Positions 1 to 9,650 of a DNA stretch of 64,000 nucleotides are shown here, piece after piece; the stretch's first letter is position 1; each line of letters opens with the position of its first letter. The position numbers and the translations under genes were made by a program. The DNA comes from Agrobacterium tumefaciens (GTDB lineage: Bacteria; Pseudomonadota; Alphaproteobacteria; Rhizobiales; Rhizobiaceae): the NCBI GenBank assembly GCA_025559845.1, contig CP048469.1:806001-870000 (forward strand), read 5' to 3'. The notes under the pieces are model-generated. The model was not told the origin of the DNA and searched no databases. It was given only the letters and a program-made list of their open reading frames with translations.

Positions 1-748
1 CAAGTCGATTCTCTATTCCGTGTCTTTGCCGGAAGGTCTGACGGTCAAGCAAATGTTTGCGCGTCTGGCAGCCGACGAGGTTCTGGACGGAGAACTGCCC
101 GCCAGCCTGCCGGCGGAAGGCACCCTGCGCCCCGATACCTACCGTTTCACGCGTGGCACCAAGCGCGAAGAAATCGTCAATCAGATGAGCGTCGCCCAGA
201 ACAAGCTGATCGAGATGATTTGGGAGCGCCGCGATCCCGACCTGCCGATCAAGACAGTTGAAGAGTTTGTAACGCTGGCGTCTATTGTCGAGAAGGAAAC
301 AGGCAAGGACGACGAGCGCGCCCATGTGGCCTCCGTATTCTACAACCGCCTGAAGAAGGGCATGCGCCTGCAGTCTGACCCGACGATCATCTACGGACTG
401 TTCGGTGGCGACGGCAAACCGTCCGACCGGCCGATCTACCAGTCCGACCTGCAGAAGCAGACGCCGTTTAACACCTATGTCATCAAGGGCCTGCCGCCGT
501 CGCCGATTGCCAATCCGGGACGTGCCGCACTGGAAGCGGTTGCCAATCCCTGGCGCACTGACGATCTTTATTTCGTCGCCGATGGGACGGGCGGTCATGC
601 TTTTGCCAAGACGCTGGAAGAACACAACGCCAATGTCCGCCGTTGGCGCAAGATCGAGGCGGAAAAAGCGGCAGCCGGTGGAAATCCCGACGTTGCCGTA
701 GACGGCCAACCGGGTGGTTCGGAAGCGGAAAAACCAGCCAACAATTGA
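1..748 (+). CDS. mltG: Endolytic murein transglycosylase MltG, 3' part
   Basis: The frame is already open at the left edge, so the start, membrane anchor and LysM-like region lie outside. The roughly 248 visible codons carry MltG/YceG hallmarks in order: SLPEG, LRPDTYRF, the catalytic-Glu region ASIVEKE, NRLKKGM with SDPTIIYG, and GLPPSPIANPG. The last ~30 residues are a low-complexity Ala/Gly/Glu-rich tail. The family cuts nascent glycan strands at the inner membrane and so sets chain length. It is followed on the same strand by yicC and gmk, the usual rhizobial order, but a good inverted repeat after the stop suggests some termination between mltG and yicC. Confidence 0.95.
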   Translation, partial: KSILYSVSLPEGLTVKQMFARLAADEVLDGELPASLPAEGTLRPDTYRFTRGTKREEIVNQMSVAQNKLIEMIWERRDPDLPIKTVEEFVTLASIVEKETGKDDERAHVASVFYNRLKKGMRLQSDPTIIYGLFGGDGKPSDRPIYQSDLQKQTPFNTYVIKGLPPSPIANPGRAALEAVANPWRTDDLYFVADGTGGHAFAKTLEEHNANVRRWRKIEAEKAAAGGNPDVAVDGQPGGSEAEKPANN

Positions 749-758
749 TGAGTTTTTG

Positions 759-787
759 CCGGGCCTCGATCAAACGAGGCCCGGTTT
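759..787 (+). terminator. Inverted repeat after mltG
   Basis: A perfect 10-bp stem CCGGGCCTCG/CGAGGCCCGG (759-768 and 775-784) with a 6-nt loop lies 11 nt after the mltG stop. Only three T follow, so it may be a weak or partial terminator before yicC. Confidence 0.55.
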
Positions 788-812
788 GCATGATGCTGTG
801 GGGACTTCTTAA

Positions 813-1700
813 ATGACATTGCAATCGATGACCGGCTTCGCACGCAGCGAAGGTGCGTCCGGACGCTATCGCTGGGCATGGGAGCTACGCTCTGTGAATG
901 GCAAGGGCCTGGATTTACGTCTGCGTCTGCCAACGGGTATGGAAGGTCTGGAAGCGGAATTGCGCGAAGTTGCATCCCGCAGCCTGTCGCGCGGCAATAT
1001 CCAGGCGGGGTTATCCCTGGCAACCGCTGAAAACCGGCTGGAAGCGGTTATCAACCGCGACGCGCTGGATGCTGTGCTGGCGCTCAAGAAGGAGCTCGGC
1101 AATGTCGTGGACGACAAACCGTTGAGCTTCGACACGCTGCTGTCGGTGCGTGGACTGGTGGACTTCCGTGAGGCGGAAGATGACGCCGAGGCGCAGGCTG
1201 CCCGCAATCGCGATGTGCTGGCAGGTTTTGCCGAAGCCGTTCTTAAGCTCAAGGCAATGCGCGAGCGGGAAGGGGAATCGCTCTACGGTATTCTGTCGGG
1301 GCATATCGACCGCATTGAGCAGCTTGCGACGGTTATTGAACGCGACCCGTCGCGGCAACCGGAGCAGATTGCCGCGCGCCTTGCCGCGCAGATCGCCCTG
1401 ATTGGTGACGGGACCCAGGGACTGGACCGTGACCGTTTGCATGCGGAAGCGGCGTTGATTGCAACGAAGGCGGATCTGCGCGAGGAGATCGACCGCCTCT
1501 ACGCGCATGTTGCAGCCTCGCGTGAGCTTTTGAAGGCTGGTGGCCCGATTGGACGCAAGCTCGACTTTCTTGCACAGGAATTTAACCGGGAGTCGAATAC
1601 CATCTGTTCCAAATCGAACGCCAGTGCGGTAACCGCTGCTGGTATCGAGCTGAAAGTGGTGATCGACCAATTCCGCGAACAGGTCCAAAATCTGGAGTAG
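813..1700 (+). CDS. yicC: YicC family endoribonuclease-like protein
   Basis: 295 residues, the usual YicC length. The N terminus is the family signature MTLQSMTGFAR, and the C-terminal conserved block contains KLDFLAQEFNRE and NTICSKS (about residues 250-270), with a charged central helical region. E. coli YicC has been described as an RNase or RNA-decay factor acting on small RNAs; that role here is by family only. It sits three bases upstream of gmk, a neighbourhood conserved in many proteobacteria, and the two are probably co-transcribed. The gmk ribosome site lies inside the end of this gene. No unusual residues are seen. Confidence 0.93.
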   Translation: MTLQSMTGFARSEGASGRYRWAWELRSVNGKGLDLRLRLPTGMEGLEAELREVASRSLSRGNIQAGLSLATAENRLEAVINRDALDAVLALKKELGNVVDDKPLSFDTLLSVRGLVDFREAEDDAEAQAARNRDVLAGFAEAVLKLKAMREREGESLYGILSGHIDRIEQLATVIERDPSRQPEQIAARLAAQIALIGDGTQGLDRDRLHAEAALIATKADLREEIDRLYAHVAASRELLKAGGPIGRKLDFLAQEFNRESNTICSKSNASAVTAAGIELKVVIDQFREQVQNLE

Positions 1701-1703
1701 GCC

Positions 1704-2366
1704 ATGGCCCCGGTGAACAATTCTCCCGTCAAGATTGCCCGCAGAGGGCTGATGCTGGTGATCTCGTCGCCGTCAGGCGCGGGCAAGTCCACGATTGCCA
1801 GAAACCTTCTGGACAAGGACAAGAACATCAAGCTGTCCGTCAGCGTGACAACACGTCCACGCCGTCAAAGCGAGATTGAAGGCATCCACTATCATTTCAT
1901 CTCCAAGCGCGAATTCGAGTTGATGCGTGATGGCGATGCGCTGCTGGAATGGGCCGAAGTGCACGGCAATTTCTACGGCACTCCCAGAGAGCCGGTGGAA
2001 GCGGCGATGGCCGAAGGCATGGACATGTTGTTCGACATCGACTGGCAGGGCGCCGAGCAGCTTCAGGACAAGATGAAGAGTGACGTCGTGTCGATTTTCA
2101 TCCTTCCCCCGACAATGACCGAGCTGCAATCGCGCCTGCATCGCCGAGCTGAAGACACAGAAGCGGTCATTCAGACGCGCCTTGTGAATTCCCGCTCTGA
2201 AATCGAGCACTGGCGCGATTACGACTATGTCATTCTCAATGATGACCTGCAGGCTGCTTTCGACGCCGTGGAGGCCATTGTGAAGGCCGAGCGCGTGCGT
2301 CGCGACCGTCGCCACGGCATGTTCGACTTCGTGCGCGAATTGCTTGAAGAAGAGCCAAAACTCTAA
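1704..2366 (+). CDS. gmk: Guanylate kinase
   Basis: 220 residues. Gmk phosphorylates GMP/dGMP with ATP and is cytoplasmic and essential for GTP supply. The P-loop SGAGKST is at residues 24-30, followed by SVTTRPRR (GMP binding) about residue 47, YHFISKREF, and [10 protein letters not shown] about residue 111, all in family order. The start is ATG 1704 with GGAG in the last yicC codons. Only 28 bases separate its stop from the convergent esterase gene. That gap holds a short CCCGA/TCGGG repeat but no clear terminator. Confidence 0.97.
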   Translation: MAPVNNSPVKIARRGLMLVISSPSGAGKSTIARNLLDKDKNIKLSVSVTTRPRRQSEIEGIHYHFISKREFELMRDGDALLEWAEVHGNFYGTPREPVEAAMAEGMDMLFDIDWQGAEQLQDKMKSDVVSIFILPPTMTELQSRLHRRAEDTEAVIQTRLVNSRSEIEHWRDYDYVILNDDLQAAFDAVEAIVKAERVRRDRRHGMFDFVRELLEEEPKL

Positions 2367-2394
2367 AGCTGACCTAATTCCCGAATCGGGTTGA

Positions 2395-3009
2395 TTACTG
2401 GCACGACAGCCAGTCCTGCGAATGGCGCACATCGGCTGCGTCATCCGCCCAGCCGTGACCACCCGTGAGCGTTTTCAGCGACACCGCGGCCCCCGCCATT
2501 GTCAATTGATCTGCAAGGAACGGCGCATCCTCTGGGTGACGTCTGTCGTCCCGCATCCCTGCGAGCAGCAGGACAGGGTATCCATGGAGCGGCGGGAAGG
2601 GCTCACCAGAGCGCGGCGACAGCGGTCGCAGCAGAATGGCGCCTCGCGACAGTTCGGGCTTCTGAAATATCGTCTCTGCAGCGATGATCGCGCCGTTCGA
2701 GTATCCCGCGACAAACGGTCTTTGTCCGGTTTGGCGAGCCACAAACTCCAGAAAGTCGCAGAGCCTGGCTGCCTGATCTCTCAGGTCTTCGATATCAAGC
2801 GTTCTGTCCGGGTGTCGCCTGAAAAACGCAAAACCGTTTTCCCAGGCGATATTTCCTCTCGGTAGAAACAGCTTATGCCCCGGAAAAGCTTCACGACCGT
2901 ACAGCAGGAGGTCGTCTTCCGTACGTCCCGATCCATGCAGCAAAACGACAGGTGATGCCGTCGAGGAAGAGGCGCCATCGAGCTTGTAGTGAAACGGTTG
3001 ATTGTCCAC
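2395..3009 (-). CDS. Alpha/beta hydrolase, carboxylesterase/phospholipase type
   Basis: 204 residues from the GTG at 3009, chosen because GAGGG lies 7 nt upstream; an upstream in-frame TTG lacks a ribosome site. It has the oxyanion segment VVLLHGSG, nucleophile Ser104 in GYSNG, a likely acid Asp in AGMRDD (about 154) and catalytic His185 in GGHGW, so the triad is complete. The size and GYSNG motif match the small esterase (YpfH/carboxylesterase-like) group. The physiological substrate cannot be told. No signal peptide is seen, so it is cytoplasmic. It lies on its own between gmk and rsmA; 44 bases separate it from the rsmA stop, and it could be read through from the rsmA operon. Confidence 0.85.
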   Translation of the reverse strand: MDNQPFHYKLDGASSSTASPVVLLHGSGRTEDDLLLYGREAFPGHKLFLPRGNIAWENGFAFFRRHPDRTLDIEDLRDQAARLCDFLEFVARQTGQRPFVAGYSNGAIIAAETIFQKPELSRGAILLRPLSPRSGEPFPPLHGYPVLLLAGMRDDRRHPEDAPFLADQLTMAGAAVSLKTLTGGHGWADDAADVRHSQDWLSCQ

Positions 3010-3053
3010 TTTCAAACCCTCGTTACATGCCCGCAATGCGGATCGGAGAAAAT

Positions 3054-3884
3054 CTAGAGCGAATTCGCCAGCGTCACGAATTCCTCGACGGAGAGCGTTT
3101 CCGCCCGACGTGTCGGATCGATCCCGGCTTTTTCCAGAAGCGTTTCGCCGCCCAGCGCTTTCACGCTCTGACGCAGCATCTTGCGGCGCTGACCGAAGGC
3201 TGCTTCGGTCACCTTTTCAAGCTTCGCCACGTCGCAGGGCATTGGCTTGTCCTTCGGCAGCAGATGCACGACGGTAGAGGTGACCTTTGGCGGCGGGCTG
3301 AAGGCTTGCGGCGGCACGTCGAAGGCCATTTCAGCCACTGTCCGCCAACCCGCCAGCACACCGAGGCGCCCGTAGTGGTTGTCACCTTCTTCCGCCACGA
3401 TGCGTTGACCGACTTCCTTCTGGAACATCAGCGTCATCGACAGCCAGAACGGAGGCCACGCTTTGGGGAGTAGCCAGTTGACCAGCAATTGCGTGCCAAC
3501 ATTGTAGGGAAGATTGGCGATGATCCTGACCGGCTCTCCAGCCGGAACAAGCGTCTCGAAATCGGTCTTCAGCGCATCGCCCTCGATCACCTCGAGGCGC
3601 CCGGGATAATGGGCCTGAATTTCGGCCAGTGCCGGTAGGCATCGGCTATCGCGCTCAACGGCGATGACTTTCTTCGCGCCAAGCGAGAGGATGGCGCGTG
3701 TCAGGCCGCCAGGGCCAGGACCAACCTCGATGACCGTGACGCCTTCCAGCGGGCCAGCGGTTCTGGCGATCTTCTGTGTGAGGTTCAGGTCAAACAGGAA
3801 GTTTTGCCCGAGGGATTTCTTGGCATCCAGACCATGGCGCTGGATAACGTCCCTGAGAGGGGGGAGCCCGTCAATGGCCGCCAT
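3054..3884 (-). CDS. rsmA: 16S rRNA (A1518/A1519-N6)-dimethyltransferase
   Basis: 276 residues from ATG 3884. This start shares one base with the pdxA stop (TGATG), which implies translational coupling; a TTG one codon earlier is less likely. RsmA/KsgA dimethylates two adjacent adenines near the 3' end of 16S rRNA during 30S maturation. The motifs are SLGQNFL near residue 25, the SAM loop [16 protein letters not shown], and the catalytic NLPYN for N6-adenine methylation. It is the last gene of surA-pdxA-rsmA, as in many proteobacteria. Confidence 0.97.
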   Translation of the reverse strand: MAAIDGLPPLRDVIQRHGLDAKKSLGQNFLFDLNLTQKIARTAGPLEGVTVIEVGPGPGGLTRAILSLGAKKVIAVERDSRCLPALAEIQAHYPGRLEVIEGDALKTDFETLVPAGEPVRIIANLPYNVGTQLLVNWLLPKAWPPFWLSMTLMFQKEVGQRIVAEEGDNHYGRLGVLAGWRTVAEMAFDVPPQAFSPPPKVTSTVVHLLPKDKPMPCDVAKLEKVTEAAFGQRRKMLRQSVKALGGETLLEKAGIDPTRRAETLSVEEFVTLANSL

Positions 3885-4906
3885 CAAAGACCAGCCTTGC
3901 CGCGACCGGCAATGTCTGCAGCCATCTTCAGCGCTGCTACGAGGCTTGTTTCGTTCGCAATACCCTGACCGGCGATGCCGAAAGCGGTGCCGTGATCCGG
4001 CGATGTGCGGATGAAAGGCAGGCCGAGCGTGACATTGACGGAATCGTCGAAACCAAGTGCCTTGGCCGGAATGAGTGCCTGGTCGTGATACATGCAGACA
4101 GCCACGTCATAACGTTTGCGGGCGGCGTCATGGAACATGGTGTCGGCGGGCAGGGGGCCGAAAGCATCAACGCCCTCCTTGCGAAGCCCCATGACGGCAG
4201 GGTGAATAATATCGCGATCTTCGACGCCAATCGCACCGTCCTCGCCCGCGTGCGGGTTGAGACCGGCTATGGCCAGACGCGGTGCGGCAATGCCGAATTT
4301 CTGTTTCAGATCCGTATCGATAATACGGCAGGTCTCGACGATGGCTTCTTCCGTCAAAGCGGAAGGAACGTCCTTGACCGGGATGTGGATCGTGACCGGC
4401 ACGACGCGCACCTTCGGGCCCGCAATCATCATCACCGGTGTCAGGGCCTTGCCAGTCATTCGCAATGCAAGGTCGGCCAGGAATTCCGTGTGACCCGGAA
4501 AACCGAAACCTGCCTCGTAAAGCACGGATTTTGCGATGGGATTGGTAACGACTGCGGCAGTCTTGCCTTCGACCGTGAGCGCGACTGCCGTCTCGATGGC
4601 TTTGATCGTCGCATGGGCAGCGCCGACATGCGGCTGGCCAGCCTGCACGTCAAAACCGACGGGCAGGGAGAGAACCGGAAAGGCATCGTCGAAACACGCG
4701 ACCGCGTCTTCAACCTCACAGGTCTTGATCGCAATGTCGATGCCGAGCAAGGCGGCACGGCTCGCCACCACATCCGGGTCACCGATATAGATGAACGGCG
4801 GCAGACCTGTTTCCCTGCGTTTTGCCCATGCAGTAATTGCGATATCAGGGCCAATACCAGCGGGATCGCCCTGGGTTAGGGCAAGCGGCAGGGAAATCTG
4901 TGTCAC
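3884..4906 (-). CDS. pdxA: 4-hydroxythreonine-4-phosphate dehydrogenase
   Basis: 340 residues. PdxA makes the unstable amino-ketone precursor of pyridoxine 5'-phosphate using NAD in the DXP-dependent vitamin B6 route. Visible signatures are [11 protein letters not shown] near the N terminus, the metal-site His in [29 protein letters not shown] and [12 protein letters not shown]. The start is GTG 4906; there is no strong ribosome site, but it is the only start that keeps the conserved N-terminal strand without an extension. It follows the surA-like gene by 18 bases and overlaps rsmA by one base, so this is one operon. Confidence 0.96.
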   Translation of the reverse strand: MTQISLPLALTQGDPAGIGPDIAITAWAKRRETGLPPFIYIGDPDVVASRAALLGIDIAIKTCEVEDAVACFDDAFPVLSLPVGFDVQAGQPHVGAAHATIKAIETAVALTVEGKTAAVVTNPIAKSVLYEAGFGFPGHTEFLADLALRMTGKALTPVMMIAGPKVRVVPVTIHIPVKDVPSALTEEAIVETCRIIDTDLKQKFGIAAPRLAIAGLNPHAGEDGAIGVEDRDIIHPAVMGLRKEGVDAFGPLPADTMFHDAARKRYDVAVCMYHDQALIPAKALGFDDSVNVTLGLPFIRTSPDHGTAFGIAGQGIANETSLVAALKMAADIAGRGKAGL

Positions 4907-4924
4907 GGATGGCAGGCTTTCGCG

Positions 4925-5872
4925 TCAGGTGTTGACGATCTGCGCCTTTTTGCGCAGTTCTTCCATATACTTCGCCTCGTTCGGGTTCTCGCCATCCTTG
5001 GCCTTCATCAGGTCTTCAGCTTTGAAGACCAGTTCGGCCGCGTAGTCGTCCGAAACCTGACGCTGCTTGCAGATCGCCAGATATTCAACACCCTTTTCGG
5101 TGACGCGTGTACCGGTGGTGCCGCCTTCCTTGGTCTTTTCAACCAGAGCCTTCCAGTCCTCAGGCAGCTCTGGTGCGAGAATGCGGCCGAGATCCTTGAT
5201 CGCGACGTCGCGCATAGTGGCAGCGAATGTCTTGGCCTGTTCGCAGCCCGGATAGTTCTTGCGCGATGCTTCAGCTTCGCTCTTGCGCTTGCCTGTGATC
5301 GATTTGCGCTTGGATTCGGGAATGACGAAAATCACCTGCTGCAGGAAATATTCCGTCGTCACAGGCTTTTCACCACGCTCCTTGAGGCGCGTTACGAGAT
5401 CCTGCGTCGACATCTTGGCGCGTGCGCCATAACGGGCGTTCACGAGGCGCGGCCAGCTCATCTGCACGGCAATAAAGGACTTGAAGTGGTCGGCACCGAC
5501 GCCCGCCTGCGACAGGATCTGCGTCAACTGCTGCGGGTTCATCTTGTTGTTGGCGGCAAAACGAGCGAACGCGGCGTCAACGTCATCGGTGCTGACGGAC
5601 ATCTTTACGCGGGCGATCTCTTCACGCTTGAGGGCTTCGTCGACCAACTGGTCACGAGCCTTCTGGTTGAGGTTGCCGCTCTGGCGCTGCAGTTTCAGGA
5701 ACGCAACGCGTTTCGAAATATCATCGCTGGTGATGGGGGTCTTGTTGACGACGATTTTCACCGTGCTGTCGGCAAACGCCTGGCTGGTAAGTGGCGAAAC
5801 AGCCATCGGGACGGCGAAGATCGCAAAGGCCAAAGCCGCGCCACGCAAAGCCGTCTTTCCGAAATTCATCAT
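4925..5872 (-). CDS. surA: SurA-like periplasmic chaperone
   Basis: 315 residues with a clear Sec signal peptide (basic start, hydrophobic residues about 9-30, cleavage probably after SQAFA). The mature protein has the SurA N-terminal chaperone domain (VNKTPITSDDISKR and following helices). The C-terminal region aligns poorly by eye with parvulin PPIase domains, so isomerase activity is doubtful and the protein may act only as a chaperone for barrel proteins such as LptD. Two consecutive ATG codons follow an AAGGA site; the first is used here. It heads surA-pdxA-rsmA and lies downstream of lptD, the classic order, but is separated from lptD by a terminator. Confidence 0.85.
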   Translation of the reverse strand: MMNFGKTALRGAALAFAIFAVPMAVSPLTSQAFADSTVKIVVNKTPITSDDISKRVAFLKLQRQSGNLNQKARDQLVDEALKREEIARVKMSVSTDDVDAAFARFAANNKMNPQQLTQILSQAGVGADHFKSFIAVQMSWPRLVNARYGARAKMSTQDLVTRLKERGEKPVTTEYFLQQVIFVIPESKRKSITGKRKSEAEASRKNYPGCEQAKTFAATMRDVAIKDLGRILAPELPEDWKALVEKTKEGGTTGTRVTEKGVEYLAICKQRQVSDDYAAELVFKAEDLMKAKDGENPNEAKYMEELRKKAQIVNT

Positions 5873-6145
5873 TTCCTTCTCCCTCTCGTCGGGCAGGCAA
5901 GGCTCTCCGCTTGCCCGGCAGTCTGTTCCGTCCGTCCTGCGCGAATACCGCCTTGCGGTTCGTCACTGTCAGACATCGGCTTGTTCATCCGCGCCGCGAA
6001 TGCGACCCGTATATATCATCGCGATCCGCAAAACGGCAATGCATCGATCTTCCAAATGAAAATCAAAAAAATCGGGATCGACACTGGCGATCTCTTGCGG
6101 CGAAAGCGTGGCGGACGAGGCCGCTACGACACGCTGAAGTCGAAA
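5873..6145 (-). other. Leader and promoter region of surA-pdxA-rsmA
   Basis: This is most of the ~308-base gene-free stretch between lptD and surA. Near surA (about 5891-5918) there is an imperfect hairpin built on GGGCAGGCAAG and CTTGCCC, within the probable 5' leader. I see no convincing -35/-10 pair and no conserved gene. The short open frames are unlike real proteins. Confidence 0.4.
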
Positions 6146-6172
6146 ACGGAGCGCATTTGCCATGCGCTCCGT
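6146..6172 (-). terminator. Terminator of the lptF-lptG-lptD operon
   Basis: A perfect 11-bp stem ACGGAGCGCAT/ATGCGCTCCGT (6146-6156 and 6162-6172) with a 5-nt loop begins 8 bases past the lptD stop. Read leftward it is followed by TTTTC, typical of an intrinsic terminator. It separates lptD from surA. Confidence 0.8.
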
Positions 6173-6180
6173 CTTTCAGC

Positions 6181-8562
6181 TTAGTAGTTGTTCGGCTTCC
6201 AGCCGATATCCATGTCGTTCCAGTCATCATTCGCGGAACCAACACTGATATCGCCGAGTGTGCGGAAGGCGATACGGGCGTTGATCGACCAGTCGTTGGC
6301 AGACTGTCTGTTCGACGTGATCGTGCCTTCATCCGAATAGCTTACGGTGAAGATTGTGCATTCGTCCTGGTAGAGAATACCGACGCGGCGCTCTTCGGCG
6401 AACTTGCCGTTCAGGTCGTAGTTGATCGATCCGAACAGCGACCAGTTATCGTTCATGCGAAGGGAACCGGACGCCTGAATGATGTCACGGTCTTCGTTGT
6501 AGCCGTATTTCGGCTGCGCCTTGACCTGCGTATAGCTGACCTTGCCGGTCACGCGGCGATCGGAATAGGCCACACCTGTTTCAGACCGGTTGATCTCGAG
6601 GTCGTCCTTGTCAAGACGGACACTCGTCGAGAAGGAAAGGCCGATCGGTGCGTCGAAGGCTGCCATCGCGACATAGTCCGAACGATCGGATTCAAGACCG
6701 GAATTGGCGCCGGCATTGACCAGATCGTAGGAAGCGAAGGAATTTTCACCCGCGAGATGGAACGACTGACCGGCAATCGCCCGCACGCCATATCCATTGT
6801 CGAATGTGCCGTTATAGCGGAAACCGATGTTTGCGCGCGTACCGCCTTCGATGCGATCGTAGCCGGAGAACTTGTCACGATCGAACAGGTTGGTCGCGTC
6901 GAACACGAACGCCTGCGCATCCTCGTTCGGGAAACGACCGGAATAGGATTCGTCCGGACGCACGAAAATCTGCGCGATCGGCTCGATGACATGGTTGCTG
7001 TTCGCAGCCGTGAACAACCACGGATAACGCACTTCAAGACCACCCGTGACCATGCCGCGCAACGCTGCGTCGTCTTGCATCATACCTTCATAGGCATAAG
7101 AGGTGCCGCCGGACGTGAAGCTTGCCGGAGACATGTCCGACCACATGGCGTCGCCACGTGCGGCGAAGAGCGGCGTCAACTGCACGCCGCTGTCGAATGT
7201 GAAGGTACGCTTCCATTCGGCTTCGGTCGTGAAGCGCGTGTAATCGCCTTCCAGGCCGTTGAAGCGCGAATAACCACCAAGTGCATAGGCATCCTGTTTC
7301 AGACGCGTGATGCTGGTAAGGTTGGTTGTCAGCGACAACTCGCCACCATAGATCGGGTCCGGTACGAAATAGCGGTAGTCGAGAACCGGGTGAACGATTG
7401 CCTGTTTGCGCTCTTCGGATTCGGAATCATCCGTGTCCTGAACGTTGAAGTAATATGCGTTCAGGTCGAACTTGTTCCGCTCGCCGATGCCTGTCAGGTA
7501 GAACTGGTTCGTCTGAACGTCGTTCTTGTAACCCTTCAGCTCATAGGTGCGCGAGAAGTTGTTGTCGGTCTGGACCATGGCGTCCCAGCCGAACGCCCAG
7601 CGCGGATTGATGCTGAAGTCGCCCTTGCTGGCAATCATGCCGCGGGTGTCGTTCAGCGCATCGCTGGTTCCGGCCGTGAAGGTGTCGGAGCTCTGCTGGT
7701 CGATGCCAGCCATCCGCACCGTATGGTAGCCGGTTTCAAAACGTTGACGGATTTCAGCCTGCAGAAGCAGACCCTGCGTCGTGTAATAGGTCGGCGTAAC
7801 AGTCACGTCTGCCGTGTCGGACAGGACGTGGAAATAGGGCACGCCGATGCCGAAACCGAGATTATCGGTGATGCTCATCTGCGGGAACAGGAAGCCAGAC
7901 TTCCGCTTCACGGTGTTATCCGGAACGGTCAGGAACGGCAGATAGCCGATCGGCTGTCCGAAAAGCTCGAAACGGGCTTTTTCCAGACGCACTGTGTGGG
8001 TCTTTCCGTCCTGAACGACGCGCTCGGCCTTGACCTGCCAGAGTGGCGCCTTGTCCGGGCGTTGCGCGCACGGCAGACAGGCGGTGTAGACACCGTTGTT
8101 GAGCACCATCACATCGCTGTCGAGGCGTTCTGCGCTCTCGCCGGCAATACGGGTGTTGTCAGGTGTCTCGACACGCAGGGCATTTACAAAGCCCTGAGCA
8201 AAGTCGTCAGTGACATCCAGCTCATCGGCATAGATCTTGTTGCCGCTCGGCTCGATCAGCTCGATGTTGCCGCGTGCGATCACGCGGCCGGTCTGCTGGT
8301 TATATTCCACTTGCTGGGCCACCATGCGGTAACCCGAATAATGCATGCGAACCACACCCTTCGCGATAATGCGTTCTGCATCACGGTTATAGGTCAGTTC
8401 ATTCGCTGTAAGCAGGAGTTTCGAATCGTCTTGGCTTCCGGGCGCAAAGATGCCGTCCTGGCCGATAGCGACCTGTCCGGATGCCAGATATGCGCACACA
8501 GCGGCACCTGTCAGAAGGGCCGTCCAAAGCCGCCTGATATTCCCGCGGTCATATACCGCCAC
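6181..8562 (-). CDS. lptD: LPS-assembly outer membrane protein LptD
   Basis: 793 residues. LptD is the outer membrane barrel that inserts lipopolysaccharide delivered by the Lpt bridge. After a signal sequence (about 1-35) comes an LptA-like jellyroll domain (LLTANELTYN, GNIELIEPSG, about 48-160), then a long beta-barrel of alternating Tyr/Phe strands. Cysteines are at 162 and 165 (ACLPC) and one near 735 (DECTIF), differing from the four-Cys E. coli pattern. The start is GTG 8562, which overlaps the lptG stop by one base and has GGAGGA six bases upstream. Last gene of lptF-lptG-lptD. Confidence 0.95.
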   Translation of the reverse strand: MAVYDRGNIRRLWTALLTGAAVCAYLASGQVAIGQDGIFAPGSQDDSKLLLTANELTYNRDAERIIAKGVVRMHYSGYRMVAQQVEYNQQTGRVIARGNIELIEPSGNKIYADELDVTDDFAQGFVNALRVETPDNTRIAGESAERLDSDVMVLNNGVYTACLPCAQRPDKAPLWQVKAERVVQDGKTHTVRLEKARFELFGQPIGYLPFLTVPDNTVKRKSGFLFPQMSITDNLGFGIGVPYFHVLSDTADVTVTPTYYTTQGLLLQAEIRQRFETGYHTVRMAGIDQQSSDTFTAGTSDALNDTRGMIASKGDFSINPRWAFGWDAMVQTDNNFSRTYELKGYKNDVQTNQFYLTGIGERNKFDLNAYYFNVQDTDDSESEERKQAIVHPVLDYRYFVPDPIYGGELSLTTNLTSITRLKQDAYALGGYSRFNGLEGDYTRFTTEAEWKRTFTFDSGVQLTPLFAARGDAMWSDMSPASFTSGGTSYAYEGMMQDDAALRGMVTGGLEVRYPWLFTAANSNHVIEPIAQIFVRPDESYSGRFPNEDAQAFVFDATNLFDRDKFSGYDRIEGGTRANIGFRYNGTFDNGYGVRAIAGQSFHLAGENSFASYDLVNAGANSGLESDRSDYVAMAAFDAPIGLSFSTSVRLDKDDLEINRSETGVAYSDRRVTGKVSYTQVKAQPKYGYNEDRDIIQASGSLRMNDNWSLFGSINYDLNGKFAEERRVGILYQDECTIFTVSYSDEGTITSNRQSANDWSINARIAFRTLGDISVGSANDDWNDMDIGWKPNNY

Positions 8563-9650
8563 TAGCCGTCCTCCTGATGAAGCAAAATCGTTGCACCTAG
8601 CGCCAACGCAACGGTGACTGGAACCCAGACCGCCACGAAGGGAGGGACAACGCCACTGCTCCCGAACGCTCTTACGAGCACGGTTATTACATAAAGCACG
8701 AAGCCGGAAACGATTCCACCCAGAATCACGGAGCGCGATTGGGCGAAGCGGCTGAACTTTAGTGAAACGGTCGCGGCGATCAAGGTCATCGCGACCAAAA
8801 GAAGAGGCGTCGATAGCAGAAAGTGATACTGCGTTTCGAGTGCCTTCGAAGAGAGGCCGAAAGACTTCGCGATCTCGATCTTGCGAGAAAGATCAAAGAA
8901 AGCAACGGTTTCCGCCTGAGTCATCCGTTCTTGAACGAATTCCTGTCTCAGATTGGTACTGATACGGGTGCTGTCTTGCCGAACTGGCACATGGCCAGGT
9001 CGCGTCTCTGTCACACCGTTAAGAAGCCAGTAACCATCTTCCAACTTAGCCGACTTCGCATCCTGTCTGGAAACGATGTTACCGCTCTTGTCGAGGTGCA
9101 CCAGAACGACGTCGAGAAGCAGTGTTCCGTTGTCCTCGAAGCTCTTTGCGCCGATGATCGTATCCTGCCCGCCACTCGACTGGCGAAGCCACGGAATGAC
9201 GTCCTGCTGACGGCCGGCATTGGCCTCGTTACGCCAGCCGGCCTCCATCGAAAGCGACTGGTTTTGGCCCCAGGCAGCAATCGGGTTGAGCACGGTCACG
9301 GACAATATGCCGATCAGCACGGAGCCGAGCACGAATGGCAGAATGAATTGCCAGGCCGAAATTCCGGCTGCGCGCGTCACCACCAGCTCATAACGCCGGT
9401 TGAGCGAAATAAGCGTCGTCATACCCACGAAGAGCGCGATGAACGGAACGGTCTGTTGAAGAATAAGCGGCAGTCGCAGCGCCGTCAGGCCGAGTGCCGC
9501 GGGCACGGAATATCCGGGCAGGCTGGACATGCGTCTGGCCGTTTCGCTGAAGTCAGCGAGATAGATGATCGCTGAAACGCCGAGAACGAACCAGACGGCC
9601 GTCATCAGATAGCGTCTCAGAAAATAGCGGGCGAGGGTGTTGAAGATCAT
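8562..9650 (-). CDS. lptG: LPS export permease LptG
   Basis: 362 residues of the YjgP/YjgQ family. LptG pairs with LptF and the ATPase LptB2 to extract LPS from the inner membrane. N-terminal membrane helices (about 13-33, 58-80, 100-120) precede a periplasmic beta-jellyroll (about 140-260), and three hydrophobic segments close the protein (about 280-355). The RRYELVVTRAAGIS stretch is the conserved cytoplasmic coupling region that contacts LptB. ATG 9650 overlaps the lptF stop by four bases (ATGA), and the stop overlaps lptD by one base, so the three genes are tightly coupled. Confidence 0.95.
   Translation of the reverse strand: MIFNTLARYFLRRYLMTAVWFVLGVSAIIYLADFSETARRMSSLPGYSVPAALGLTALRLPLILQQTVPFIALFVGMTTLISLNRRYELVVTRAAGISAWQFILPFVLGSVLIGILSVTVLNPIAAWGQNQSLSMEAGWRNEANAGRQQDVIPWLRQSSGGQDTIIGAKSFEDNGTLLLDVVLVHLDKSGNIVSRQDAKSAKLEDGYWLLNGVTETRPGHVPVRQDSTRISTNLRQEFVQERMTQAETVAFFDLSRKIEIAKSFGLSSKALETQYHFLLSTPLLLVAMTLIAATVSLKFSRFAQSRSVILGGIVSGFVLYVITVLVRAFGSSGVVPPFVAVWVPVTVALALGATILLHQEDG

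Noticed and set aside
5969..6163. A 64-codon leftward frame between lptD and surA
   Set aside because: Its start falls inside the lptD terminator and the protein resembles nothing; treated as non-coding.
5791..8565. Very long open frame opposite lptD and surA (about 924 codons)
   Set aside because: It is antisense to two well-supported genes, its protein is rich in His/Arg/Val typical of reverse-strand GC-rich shadows, and it has no recognisable domain or ribosome site.
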